Shown: positions 20,705 through 30,500 of the stretch, piece by piece
How positions within the stretch are numbered: the first letter of the stretch is position 1
How the letters are laid out: each line of letters starts with the position of its first letter
Origin: a virus
Length of the DNA stretch: 52,689 nt
IMG/VR virus record: IMGVR_UViG_3300007351_000008
Span: 1 to 52,689 of that record
Reading direction: 5' to 3' (one strand)
Notes under the pieces: generated by a model
What the model saw: the letters and a program-made list of their open reading frames with translations, nothing else
Database searches by the model: none
What the model was told of the DNA's origin: nothing
Position numbers and translations under genes: made by a program

Positions 20705-22756
20705 TTAGCTCAAGCCGTAGACGTAGATGGTGCCGGCATCGAAATTGTATCCACCATCCCAAGAGAACCGGATGGCGTTGATCACACCCGTGACCGTGCT
20801 TTCTACTCCTGGCGTGATGTAGATAGCCCCAGTGCTTGGAAGAACGATGGGCGTGATAACCTTGTTCTGGGTCGCGCCTGTTCCGAGAATTTGCACAATA
20901 CCCTGATGAGCGACGCCATCGTTGCCGATGGTGGATATCAACTTCGCCGTGCTGTAGCTTGATCCTCCGTTGGAGGAAATCGCAACCTGAAGCGAGGCGC
21001 TTCCACCGCCGCTGTGCGATACACCAGTCAGTGCGATCAGAAACATCTCGGATTGCGATAGTCCCGTCACCGACTGGGTTGTTCCTGATGTGGTGCTCAC
21101 GGTTGCCAAGAGATCAACATTGGCGCCAGCATTGATGGCCTGAAACGTCGGCAGCGCGCCGGCACCGTTCGATGTCAGGACGTGGCCAGATGTCCCCACA
21201 GATGCAATCGATTGAAATGCCCCTGTTGACGTCGTCCCGCCGCACAGCACCGCATAAGCCGTCGCTGACGACAGGCCAGTTCCGCCATCCGCCACGGCAA
21301 CATCGGTTCCGCCCGACCTGTAGATGCCCGCGTCGAGCGACAGCGTAGGATTTCCGGCGACACCGTCGCCATTGGTGACGGTGATTTGACTCGCGGTTCC
21401 GGTAATGGTTCGCGCCGCGGCGGCTCCGTCGGCTGTACGTGCGACAAGACCCGTTGCGGCCAGACCCTCATAGGCCGCCAGGTCATTGGCCAGGACTAGT
21501 GTTGGATCACCCGCCACGCCGGCGGGATTGGTGATGGTGATGCCGGCCGCCGGCGCCTGGATGGTCCGCTGCGCCCATGTGTTGGCTGCGGTTCGCGCCA
21601 GGAGGCCGGTGGAGTTCAGAACGGCGATGGCGGCAAGGTCAGCATCGTATGCCTGCACGTCGGAACCGATAGCAACACCCAGATTGGTTCTGGATGTCGG
21701 CTTATCGACGAGGTCGCTCAAGTTGTTGGCGGCCAACATGTCGCCGGAACCAGAACCGTTCTGGCCCTGGTCCCCCGTGCGGGCGAAGCCAAACACAAGC
21801 GTGTCTCCGCCCACGAATGTGCCGTTCGATACCAGATGCGTGACAGCGAGCTGGGTCCATCCGGTGTTATCGGTCGAGGCTCCGGAAATATAATACTGGG
21901 CGAAGTTTTCTGGTGCTGTCGCTTTGCGCAGCGTCACCGTTCCCCGGTTGGCCGTGGAGGTAGAATCATCCATCGCCAGGATCGAGACCGAGACGTCCGG
22001 ATTACCCGTGTTGGCGGAGTTATCGGCAACGGCAATGGCTGTCACCGAGGCAAAGGTGCTGTTGTTGAGCCGCACATCTCCGGTTCCCGGGTCCGCCATG
22101 GTGGTCGAAGAATCGAAGGTGTAGAGGAACCCGGCGGCGTTGATGGCCTGGGTGGCCGAGGTGGAGGCGGAGGTCGCACTGGTGGATGCCGCAGAAGCGC
22201 TCGATGCTGAAGCCGAAGCGGACGCCGCCGCATTGGTCGCGGCCGTGCCGCCGTAGTTTGCATCGCCATACGACTTGTTCACCGCATCGGTCGATGCCGT
22301 CGGATCAGCGACGTTGCGGATGATGTAGCTCTCCGCATCCCAGTAATCCGGGTCACCAGAGGTGACGAGCTGCATGTAGCCGTCGAGCTCTGTCCCCTCC
22401 TGGGCGATGAGGATCTGCTTGTCTAAGGCTGCTTCGATGGTCTTCTGCGGGAAGGCGTCGTTCTCGCCCCAGGTCGAGGCTTGTGTCTTGGGAGTGGTGC
22501 GCTCGATGCGCCATTGCACCGTCGAGGCCGGGGCCGAGTTGGCGACCACCGTTCCCGTTGCGGGCAGACCATCGTCGTCCGTTCCTCCGGTCACCGTGTA
22601 GTGCGTGTTGATGGTCTTGACAGTCTCCACGCCCGTGGCAATGACGATCTCCGTCACCACCAGCGTTCCGTCGAAGAACGGCCAGGTCACGGAGAAGTTG
22701 GTCGTTGACCCGTTGCCCGTGTACGTGAGGGGGGTGTAACTGGTTGAGACGGTCAT
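20705..22756 (-). CDS. Tail fiber protein with T7 gp17-like N-terminus
   Basis: 683 residues. The first ~150 residues (YTPLTYTGNGSTTNFSVTWP; HYTVTGGTDDDG; TIEAALDKQILIAQEGTELD) are the T7-type fiber domain that attaches to the tail. An Ala/Ser repeat region (about 180-205) forms a stalk. Then come repeating units with ITVTNGDGVAGNPTL and ITNPAGVAGDPTLVL, typical of trimeric phage fibers, and a receptor-binding end. It decides host range. A terminator lies just upstream. Confidence 0.85.
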   Translation of the reverse strand: MTVSTSYTPLTYTGNGSTTNFSVTWPFFDGTLVVTEIVIATGVETVKTINTHYTVTGGTDDDGLPATGTVVANSAPASTVQWRIERTTPKTQASTWGENDAFPQKTIEAALDKQILIAQEGTELDGYMQLVTSGDPDYWDAESYIIRNVADPTASTDAVNKSYGDANYGGTAATNAAASASASASSASAASTSATSASTSATQAINAAGFLYTFDSSTTMADPGTGDVRLNNSTFASVTAIAVADNSANTGNPDVSVSILAMDDSTSTANRGTVTLRKATAPENFAQYYISGASTDNTGWTQLAVTHLVSNGTFVGGDTLVFGFARTGDQGQNGSGSGDMLAANNLSDLVDKPTSRTNLGVAIGSDVQAYDADLAAIAVLNSTGLLARTAANTWAQRTIQAPAAGITITNPAGVAGDPTLVLANDLAAYEGLAATGLVARTADGAAAARTITGTASQITVTNGDGVAGNPTLSLDAGIYRSGGTDVAVADGGTGLSSATAYAVLCGGTTSTGAFQSIASVGTSGHVLTSNGAGALPTFQAINAGANVDLLATVSTTSGTTQSVTGLSQSEMFLIALTGVSHSGGGSASLQVAISSNGGSSYSTAKLISTIGNDGVAHQGIVQILGTGATQNKVITPIVLPSTGAIYITPGVESTVTGVINAIRFSWDGGYNFDAGTIYVYGLS

Positions 22757-22782
22757 CGTTTGCGGCCTTGTGTCCTTTCAGG

Positions 22783-22810
22783 CAACAAAAAACCCGCCGG
22801 GAGGGCGGGT
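22783..22810 (-). terminator. Intrinsic terminator upstream of the fiber gene
   Basis: On the minus strand ACCCGCC-CTCCC-GGCGGGT followed by TTTTTTGTTG. A 7-bp GC stem and a U-run: a standard terminator ending the ejection-protein transcript, so the fiber gene may be read by leakage or its own promoter. Confidence 0.75.
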
Positions 22811-22835
22811 CGCTCAGGTCGAATTGTCTAGGCCG

Positions 22836-23228
22836 TCAACGGCCGGGGCGAGGCTTTCTAAAGCGTGTGTCGCGCACGTAGAGGTAATGGGCGCGGATCA
22901 GTTTTTTCCACGCCCACCATGCAAAGAGGATCAAGGCGATACCTGTCACCTGCGGCCCCGCCCACGCCACCGTGTTCATCACCACGACAAAGTGGGCGTA
23001 GCGGGCGGATTCACGCCCCAATGGAACGTAGTCGGCGACTTCCCATGGCGGCTGCACAAGCACGACGCAGCCGAGCAAGGCAATGGTCATCACCGCCGCA
23101 ACACCCAGCAGCATCTCGACCACGCCGAGCCAGGAATTCATGCGCAGCTTGTGGTCATAGACGATGTTGCTGACGATGCCCCAGACGGCCGCAAGAACAA
23201 ACGAGGCGATGATCAGAATGGCGATCAT
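22836..23228 (-). CDS. Multi-span membrane protein (holin candidate)
   Basis: 130 residues, three hydrophobic segments (about 1-24 IAILIIASFVLAAVWGIVSN, 38-60 VEMLLGVAAVMTIALLGCVV, 88-108), basic C-terminus (FRKPRPGR). Size and topology fit a class I holin, but it is separated from the endolysin by the fiber gene. Overlaps the upstream gene (ATGA). Confidence 0.6.
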   Translation of the reverse strand: MIAILIIASFVLAAVWGIVSNIVYDHKLRMNSWLGVVEMLLGVAAVMTIALLGCVVLVQPPWEVADYVPLGRESARYAHFVVVMNTVAWAGPQVTGIALILFAWWAWKKLIRAHYLYVRDTRFRKPRPGR

Positions 23229-23404
23229 TTGCTCTGGCGCCGCTGAAGCCGCTCGGAAATTTCCTGGGCGGTAAATGGCGGCTTGCCACGAAGGATGCGC
23301 AGTAGACGAAATGGTCCGACGACTACGGCCAGAAGCATGCCTGTCACGGCGAGCGAGGCAAAGACCTCAAGCCATGGGATCGATTCCGAGTACTCCACGG
23401 ACAC
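23225..23404 (-). CDS. Small single-span membrane protein
   Basis: 59 residues from GTG 23404, or 57 from GTG 23398 behind AGGGG. One transmembrane helix (LEVFASLAVTGMLLAVVVGP) and a basic cytoplasmic tail. Coupled to the three-span protein by ATGA; the two may act together. Confidence 0.55.
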   Translation of the reverse strand: MSVEYSESIPWLEVFASLAVTGMLLAVVVGPFRLLRILRGKPPFTAQEISERLQRRQSK

Positions 23405-23407
23405 CCC

Positions 23408-26400
23408 CTAGAATGGCGCCTCTATTCCGAGGTCAGACCGCTCCGGCAGGTTGTCCCTGATCTCTCTGATCTTCGGGAACTCCCGCAGCACCTGAACCCG
23501 AGCCGCCTGCTCATATTTCGACTTCACGTCGCTGATGAGCTGGCCCTTTTCCTCATCGTCCGCCTCGAGGTACTTGTCCCCGAACGGGCCTTCGCCTTTT
23601 ATCATCTCGCTCAGGGCTTCGACAAGCGATCGGTCCTCGAACGCTTCCAGGGCGCGGATCACGTGCTGCTTGCGATTGTCCGCTAGGTCGTTCAGGTTTT
23701 CGTCCGACAGCAGGGCGGATGCCTTGGCGTTCATCAACGTCACGAGCCGGTTCTGCGCCTCGGGGAGGTTGTCCAGGGGGATGTTGCGGCCCTTGATCGG
23801 GATGTAGGACGGATAGCGCAAGGCCCTGTTGAGACGCAGCAATTCCCGGTCAACTGGCAACGCTTTGCCGGTCGACGACATGCGTGAAGGGATCAGCGCC
23901 TCCCACGGCTGCCCCAGCATTCCCTCGGCAGAAAGCTCCCGCCCCCAGATATCGAGGCGCGGGGGGAGGGTTTCCGACAGGTACGGCGTTCGCTCCTTGG
24001 CGGCGGCCCACAGGCTCCAGGTCTGGCGCAATACAGGATCCTTGATTTCCTCGATCCAGGCGACGCCGGCGGGCACGAACGAGCGAGCAGCGCTTTTCAT
24101 GTAGCGATCGGCGAACTGTGACGGCTCGCTCATGGCCTGTACCAGATTGGCAAAGCCAATCATCGTCGTTTTCTGCATCATCACGTCGGCGAGCGACATT
24201 GTGGACGCAGCCCAGATTTCATCCCACTCTCGATTGACCTTGCCGCCCTGGTAGCGGGTGATTTCCGCAAGCGCCGCGCCCATGAGCAGCGGCATGGCGC
24301 CGGGATCGAAGCGGCTGATCGGCACATAGACGAAGGTCGGCATTCCGTCCTTGCCGATCCCGTCTGGGACCTTGATGGACCACGGGCGCCAGCCGCCGCG
24401 CATCATGGCTTGGCGCTTGTTGTCGTTCTTCGCCGGACCCGGGCCCGTCACCCAGCCGTCCATGGCGAGATCATAGCCGACACCGAGGGCAATCGTCCCT
24501 ACTCCCATCTTGGCCAGCGCAATGTCGCGTTTGGCGCCGCCGGCCGCGAGATCTGCGCGCATCTGATTGGACACAAGCCCGATCGGAGAGCGGTCGGTGA
24601 AGAAGTTGAGGATCTTGCCCGGCGTATTGGTGAAGGGCATGACGAAGTTGCCGAGGAACCGCAGTCCTGCATGATCGGCGTTGCGGAGCTGGTTGATGGC
24701 CGTGAGGATGCGCCCCGGCTCGCTGGTGAAGGTGTTGACGCCGGCGAAGTCCCGCGCGCCGGCGCGGATGGCCTCGGTCGGGTTGTCGAGCAACTCCTGC
24801 AAGCGAATGGGGAATTGATCCGCAGGGATCTTTCCCCGAGCTACCTCCTCGGACGCCGCGCGCAAGGCCGAGGCTTTGAGCTCGGCCCCGTAGTGCAGCT
24901 CCTTGAAGAAAGCGTCGGACGCTCCCAGAGCCCGGAACGGCAGGTTGGTGACGCTGCCCATCATATCGAGCCCCTTGCCCATGAAGCTCTCGGGGTTTAC
25001 GCCCCAATGCTCTGAGGACATGCGCTGCACGTAGGGAAGCTCTGCCTGTGCCCCGCCCCATTGCTGCTGATTGGTCTTGAAGGTCTTGGCCATGGCGCGG
25101 AAGGCATCGCGCAGGTGCTGCTTCATCCCCCAGGCGAGATAACCGGCCTCCTGCGCCTTGACGCCGGAGATGGGGTCGAGAACCTCGCCGATCATGCCGG
25201 CAATCTTCCGCTCGCCGACGACGAGACCAAGCACCTGGGCGTTGGAAGCGAAGTTGACGATGTGCGTCTTCGGCCCGCTGAGCAATCCCGCCTTCCATAG
25301 CTCGATCACGGTATCGAGCGACTTGGCGGTCACGGACTTCTGGATGACCGAGGGGGGCAGCTTGTCCGGGCCGCGCTGCAACAGGTCGGAGATGGCTGCC
25401 GCCTTGGCGCGCAACACGTCCTCCCCGCCCATGGCGGAAACCATGCGCCGCAGCTCCTGGGTATAGAGTGCGGATTCGCCCTTGGTCTTGCGCAGGATGT
25501 TCAAGGCGCGGCCGGCTTCGGCCTGGGCCGGGACATAGAGGTTCTGCGCCATGCGGAACACGCGCAGCATGTGATCCCAGGCCATCAGGTCTTCCGGCCC
25601 AGCGTTTGGAGACGTGGCGATCTGGGTGACGCGCTTTAAATCTTTCAGCGCCGACACGTAGATGTTGCCAGCCGCTTCCAACTGCACGGCATCGAGTGCC
25701 TTGCCTTTGACAGCCCCTTCCTCGACCAGCATTTCGATGGCGGAGAGGGCGTTGGCTTTCTGGGCGGTCTCCTGCCACGTCTGCACAACGCCCTTACCGC
25801 GGGCTTTGAGCTCTGGCGCGTAGGCATCCATGACCTGACCGGCCATGGCCTTCATGTCGGCGTCGGTCTCGATCTTAGACCAGTTGAATTTGAACTCCTC
25901 TGAAAAGGCTGATGCTGGCGGCGCGCCATCGGCAGCTTGAGCTAGTCCCTTCGGGTCGACATTTGATGTCGTCGCATCGAGCGCCTTCGCCGCGAACTGG
26001 TCCGGCACACCAAGATCATTGGGTCCGATCTTCTGCTCGATCCGGGAAATCAGCGGCTCATCTACCGTTCCAATGACAGCTTCCGCTGGCGTGGCAGGGA
26101 CAGGGCGGACGCCGTTATCAATGGCACCGTCAGCTTGGCCGATCTTCGGAACGTCGGCGTTGTCTGCGAGTTCCGCTGCCGCCCGTGCCGCCCGGATACG
26201 CCGCGCGCCGGCGACCACCACCGGAATGAGCACGTTGGGGACGACACCAACCAAGGCATTGCGCAGCCGACCTTCGGCATTGGCATCGCCGGGCTTGGCC
26301 GCCAGAGCATCAACCTTGAGGTAATCGTTGACCGGCTTCATCACGCCGGGGAACACCTGCTCTGCTGCCTGCAAGAGGTTGGCGAAGTTCGGCTCGTTGC

Positions 26401-27253
26401 CCTGCTGTGAGGCGTAATCAGCGATGAAACCCTTGGTGAGCGCCCCGCCGAAACTGTTGCCGATTCCCGTTGCCCGTCCTGCCACGCCATAGCCAGTGGC
26501 GAACTGCGTCAGCCCCTGCAGGATGCTAGCCGTCACCGTCTCTGGGACGTTTCTCACCCCGCCGGGATTGGGGAGGTTGATGTCGATTTCCTTGATGCCC
26601 TTGGCCTCATCGCCGAACAGGGCTTTCGGTTTGAAGGTTCCGTCCTTGTCATAGATCTGAATGGCGAAGGGGATTTCGCCGACGTTCTCGTTCATCCACG
26701 TGGCAGTGTCGCGCGCCGAATCGATGATGGCTTCCGCACCCCGCAGCGGCCCGCCGATGGCCCAATGACCCGCTTCAGTGAAGGCGCCGGACAAATCTTT
26801 GCCCACAGTAAGAGCCCCAGACCCGATGCTCTTGGCCGTGTCCCACCACGAGCTTTGCTGCGGTTGAATCGCGGATGGTCCGACGAGATTGGAGAGGTAG
26901 TCATCGCCTTCCGCCTGGTCGCGGGCCTCGAGGTTCTTGCGGTAGTCCTCATCCAGCGGCGTGTTGAACAGGGTGTTGAAATCGGCCGGCGGCTGCGCTT
27001 CGGAGACCTGCACATCGGCAATGTTGTGGACGAGCGGACGCAGGGTATCGACGTTGTTCTCGGGGCGTTGCAGGTCCTCGAAGCCATATACGCGGCGCGG
27101 ATCGATCTGACGCATATTGGGATCGATGTCGGGCTCCGGCGCTGGAACAACCATGGCGCCGTCGACTGGCGAATCCGGCGTGTCGCCAGTCGACGGCGGC
27201 CCCCACTCGTCATATGGAGGGATGTAGTTGCCCGGCAGTTTCGGGATTGGCAT
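23408..27253 (-). CDS. Large internal virion/ejection protein (T7 gp16-like position)
   Basis: 1281 residues. Pro-rich N-terminus, scattered hydrophobic helices (for example FATGYGVAGRATGIGNSFGG and VVPNVLIPVVVAGA), and long helical regions. The order after gp11, gp12 and gp14-like genes, the size and the mix of amphipathic and membrane-like helices fit the ejection proteins that form a channel across the cell envelope. A LWKAGLLSGPKTHIVNFASN segment and AFTNTPGKILNFFTD-like segment resemble large phage polyvalent-type proteins. No catalytic residues identified. Confidence 0.75.
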   Translation of the reverse strand: MPIPKLPGNYIPPYDEWGPPSTGDTPDSPVDGAMVVPAPEPDIDPNMRQIDPRRVYGFEDLQRPENNVDTLRPLVHNIADVQVSEAQPPADFNTLFNTPLDEDYRKNLEARDQAEGDDYLSNLVGPSAIQPQQSSWWDTAKSIGSGALTVGKDLSGAFTEAGHWAIGGPLRGAEAIIDSARDTATWMNENVGEIPFAIQIYDKDGTFKPKALFGDEAKGIKEIDINLPNPGGVRNVPETVTASILQGLTQFATGYGVAGRATGIGNSFGGALTKGFIADYASQQGNEPNFANLLQAAEQVFPGVMKPVNDYLKVDALAAKPGDANAEGRLRNALVGVVPNVLIPVVVAGARRIRAARAAAELADNADVPKIGQADGAIDNGVRPVPATPAEAVIGTVDEPLISRIEQKIGPNDLGVPDQFAAKALDATTSNVDPKGLAQAADGAPPASAFSEEFKFNWSKIETDADMKAMAGQVMDAYAPELKARGKGVVQTWQETAQKANALSAIEMLVEEGAVKGKALDAVQLEAAGNIYVSALKDLKRVTQIATSPNAGPEDLMAWDHMLRVFRMAQNLYVPAQAEAGRALNILRKTKGESALYTQELRRMVSAMGGEDVLRAKAAAISDLLQRGPDKLPPSVIQKSVTAKSLDTVIELWKAGLLSGPKTHIVNFASNAQVLGLVVGERKIAGMIGEVLDPISGVKAQEAGYLAWGMKQHLRDAFRAMAKTFKTNQQQWGGAQAELPYVQRMSSEHWGVNPESFMGKGLDMMGSVTNLPFRALGASDAFFKELHYGAELKASALRAASEEVARGKIPADQFPIRLQELLDNPTEAIRAGARDFAGVNTFTSEPGRILTAINQLRNADHAGLRFLGNFVMPFTNTPGKILNFFTDRSPIGLVSNQMRADLAAGGAKRDIALAKMGVGTIALGVGYDLAMDGWVTGPGPAKNDNKRQAMMRGGWRPWSIKVPDGIGKDGMPTFVYVPISRFDPGAMPLLMGAALAEITRYQGGKVNREWDEIWAASTMSLADVMMQKTTMIGFANLVQAMSEPSQFADRYMKSAARSFVPAGVAWIEEIKDPVLRQTWSLWAAAKERTPYLSETLPPRLDIWGRELSAEGMLGQPWEALIPSRMSSTGKALPVDRELLRLNRALRYPSYIPIKGRNIPLDNLPEAQNRLVTLMNAKASALLSDENLNDLADNRKQHVIRALEAFEDRSLVEALSEMIKGEGPFGDKYLEADDEEKGQLISDVKSKYEQAARVQVLREFPKIREIRDNLPERSDLGIEAPF

Positions 27254-27340
27254 TCAATCGCTCTCGTGGATATGGGCTTTTTGTTGCCGCATTTGACGTG
27301 AAACCATGCGGCCAAAGTGTCTCAGCGCGGAGATGCACCG

Positions 27341-27589
27341 ATGAACTTTGCCGCCATGCTGCTGATCGCTACGCTTGGGAACGGCCCGCTGCTGCACAAA
27401 GTCGGCGACTGCACGCAGCTTGAGCAATCTGAAGAGGGCGCAAAGGTCTACATGGACGCCCTACTCGTTCGCCTGAATCAACTGGCGGCAGAAGGTCTTT
27501 CCCCCAGTGAGGCGATCAAGCGCGCACAACAGGAACCGGAACTGAACGAGCTGTGGCGCCAGTCCATGAAGGCGTCATCGTGCTATTAG
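27341..27589 (+). CDS. Lone + strand gene inside the late operon (moron-like)
   Basis: 82 residues from ATG 27341 behind GGAG (27329-27332). Short hydrophobic N-terminus (FAAMLLIATLGNGPLL), then acidic helices (LEQSEEGAKVYMDALLVRLN; SPSEAIKRAQQEPELNELWR). It is opposite to all late genes around it and fills the 320-bp gap between the two giant ejection genes, overlapping the end of one by 15 nt. Independent expression in lysogeny is plausible. Function unknown. Confidence 0.55.
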   Translation: MNFAAMLLIATLGNGPLLHKVGDCTQLEQSEEGAKVYMDALLVRLNQLAAEGLSPSEAIKRAQQEPELNELWRQSMKASSCY

Positions 27590-30500
27590 CGGCTGCATAT
27601 CGCCTGGCGGCTGCTTCGGTCCATTCTTCAAAAGACGCTCCCGCGCCGCTTTGACGTCTGGATGTTCGCGCGCCATCTCGCGCGCCTTGTCCTTCGGCAC
27701 CCCTTGGGCGATCAACTCGTCTTCTTTGCCAAACCAAATTCGCGCGTACTCATCGAGCATTTCGGGCGTCCAAGTCTCTTGCTCTGACACGGGCGGCGCA
27801 ACCTTATCGGTATAGCCCTTATCACGCAGCTTCGTCTTGGCATTAGGCACCTCGTCTTCAGCGACGAACTTGCCTTCCTCATCGCGTGGTTGTACCTGCG
27901 AATGGTGTTCTTGCTTGTCACCGCTTGCAGCAGTAACGCCGCCGGCGGCAGCGCCTTCCTTGGGATTGGCTGCAAGCTGCTCGTCGTTGTCGATGGTCCA
28001 GTTCGCGCGTGTGTCCTCGGCGAGCTTTGAATGCTCGCGGGCGAACTTGTCGAACTCGGCAAACGCTTCCGGCGCCTTGTAATGCCTGAGGAGATTGGCG
28101 GCTTGCCCGTCAATGCTAGGCTCCTTGCCCTTGGCCAAATCCTCGGTCGCCTGCATGAGCTGGGTTGGTGTCAGATCGGAGCGGTAGGAAAGAACGCTCT
28201 CGATCGCATCTGTGACCTTGTTCTGCTTCTCGTCCCATAGAGCGTCCTTCTTGCGCAGCTCAAAGCGGCGCTCGGCGAACTGGCGCAGGGGATGATCTTC
28301 GGGGAGAGCGAGAAGCATCCCAGCAGGAGCTGCTTCCTTGGGGTTGGAGAAGAGGGTTTCTCCGGTGGTGGAAGATTTGACGGTGCCGGGCTTGATGGCA
28401 ATATACGACCAGCCGTCGCCCTCGGTGCCGAAATTCCGGTATCTGATTCCATCGTAGCCCGCGTCAATCAGTCGGTCTCTGATGGCTTTGAAAGCCCGTG
28501 GCTTATCCCCTAGCAGCGGCGTGATTTGATCTGTTATGCCCGACAGCGCTGGCTCTGTCGCTTCGAGATGCCTAGCAATTTCGTCAGGCCATGACCACCG
28601 CATATCAGGAAGCGTGACGACCTTGTTGACGTCAAGCGTGACCGGGATCGTGCGTGCTGGTTCGCCACTGGCTTCCGATGATCTGGCGACTTGGTTAGCT
28701 CTGGTAAGCGCCTGCTGCTCAGTGCCGAAGTGAGTACCTATGTCGGCGCTGCGGTTGATGTCGAAGCGTCTGAAGCTGCGATCTGTTCCGTGGTACGCGG
28801 ATACCGGGCCAGGATGCGGCGCATCTGCACTGATCCCCTCCAGGGCCACAGGTGAAGAGGTGAGAGGGCGGGAGGCTTCAACGTGTGCCGGAGCTTTGCC
28901 TGAAACGGTTCTCGCGGCGCCAGCAACAGGCGCTCGCATTGCTCCGGTTCCTGCCACCGCCAGCCCAGGAAGCACGACATCCTCTGGCCGTGGGAACGTC
29001 TCTTCGGGTGTGTATTGTGCCTGGCCGGTCGCCTGCTCGACTGAGCGGCCGAAGCGGCCCAGCGCTTCCCTGGCGTCGACAACCGCCCCCGGCATGGCAA
29101 ATGCCGGACCATCTCCCCATGAGCCTATCGGCAGCATGGAGGCCCGCTCCTGCGGAACGTCCCCGCGCATTTCATGGCCATAGCCACGTTGCATCATCTG
29201 CGACAGGTACGGATATGGCCCGACGGGGCGTGGCTGGCCTGCGGAGTCCTGATCCTTCGGCCCGCCAAGCCGCATCATCCCCGGCGGGCGATCACCTTCC
29301 GCCGGTTCCTCGACGAGACCGTCGCCGGATTGCTTTGCTCCCTTGCCTTGTGCCGGCTGCTGCACCTGAGGCGGGGTCTGCGGGGGGATTTTCTCGCCCT
29401 TCGCTGCCGCCTCTTCCTCAAGCACCTTGCGCCAGCGCTTCAGCGTCTTGGCGTCCTCGGCATACTTGGACCTCAAGGATTGATAGGCAACGGGGTCATC
29501 GAGAACGCCAGTGGCTTCCTTCTGGAACTCCGTCGCCAATCTCTGCTCGGCCGCCGTCAGTTCGTCAAAGCTCATCGTCTCGTTGGTCGCCTTGCTCCAC
29601 CGCTCGGGCAGAGGAAGCGATGACCGGCGATCGCGCGACTTGCGCAGCTTATAGTCGTCGATCATCTCCTTGGCGCGCTTCGACACCTTGGCGTATTCCA
29701 GCGAGCCCTTCTGTGATTCCTGATCGACGTAGTCGCGGAACTCCTTCATCACTCGCTGCGAGCGCTCAATGCGGTCCCAGCTATCCCCCTGGTGCGTTGC
29801 CACTTGCTCGCGCACTTCCCCGACCCAGTCCTTGGCCCACTGCGGGGTCCGGGTCTCGGGGTTCAACTCCTTCTGCACCGAGCGGCGGATTTCGTCGAAC
29901 TGAGAACGAGAGATGCGATTGCCGAGGAAGTATTCCGTCGCCTGCTCCAGCCCTTCCTGGGGCTTTTCATCGACGAGTTTCAACAGGCTCAGGTGCTCTT
30001 CCGGCTCCAAGGGAAGCACCGAATCCGACTTGTACGCCTTCAGCAGCGCCTCGGTGTTTTGCGGGCCGAGGCGAGCTTCGTTCTGCTCGATCCATTCCAG
30101 CGTCAGCGTGCCGTCCATCTTGTGCTTGATGCCTTCGAGGCGCGCGTAGGCGGATTCTTCCTTGAAGGCTCGCTCCTCCATCTGCTCGCGCTGACGCTCG
30201 GCGGTCAGCGCCATGGAGCGAAGCTGGGGGAGCTTGTCGATCAGCTTCTCTCTCAGGTGGGACTGCACCGGGCGCCAGCCGCGGCGCAGCGCCGGGACGG
30301 GGAACTTGCCGGAAGCATCGGCTACCTGATATGGGGCATCTGGACCGACGGACTCCTGCGGCCCGCCTTCCTGTCCTACAGCCTGCGCGTTCTCTCCTTG
30401 TGGACCGCCAAGCCCGGCATAGGTCGTTAGCCCGCGCTGCGCCAGCGGCGTCTCTTTGCCTGCATCGACGGGAAGCAGCGCGATCTCCTGCTTTGAGAAC

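Noticed and set aside
24471-25778. 435-codon minus-strand open frame inside the gp16-like gene
   Set aside because: Same strand but different frame of a clear long gene; Arg/Gly-rich shadow composition.
27293-27306. TTGACGTGAAACC as a second parS-like site
   Set aside because: Only one half matches; not a palindrome. A similar half at 32819 also fails.
28885-30129. 414-codon rightward open frame within the giant ejection gene
   Set aside because: Ser/Pro/Arg-rich antisense shadow of GC-rich coding sequence.
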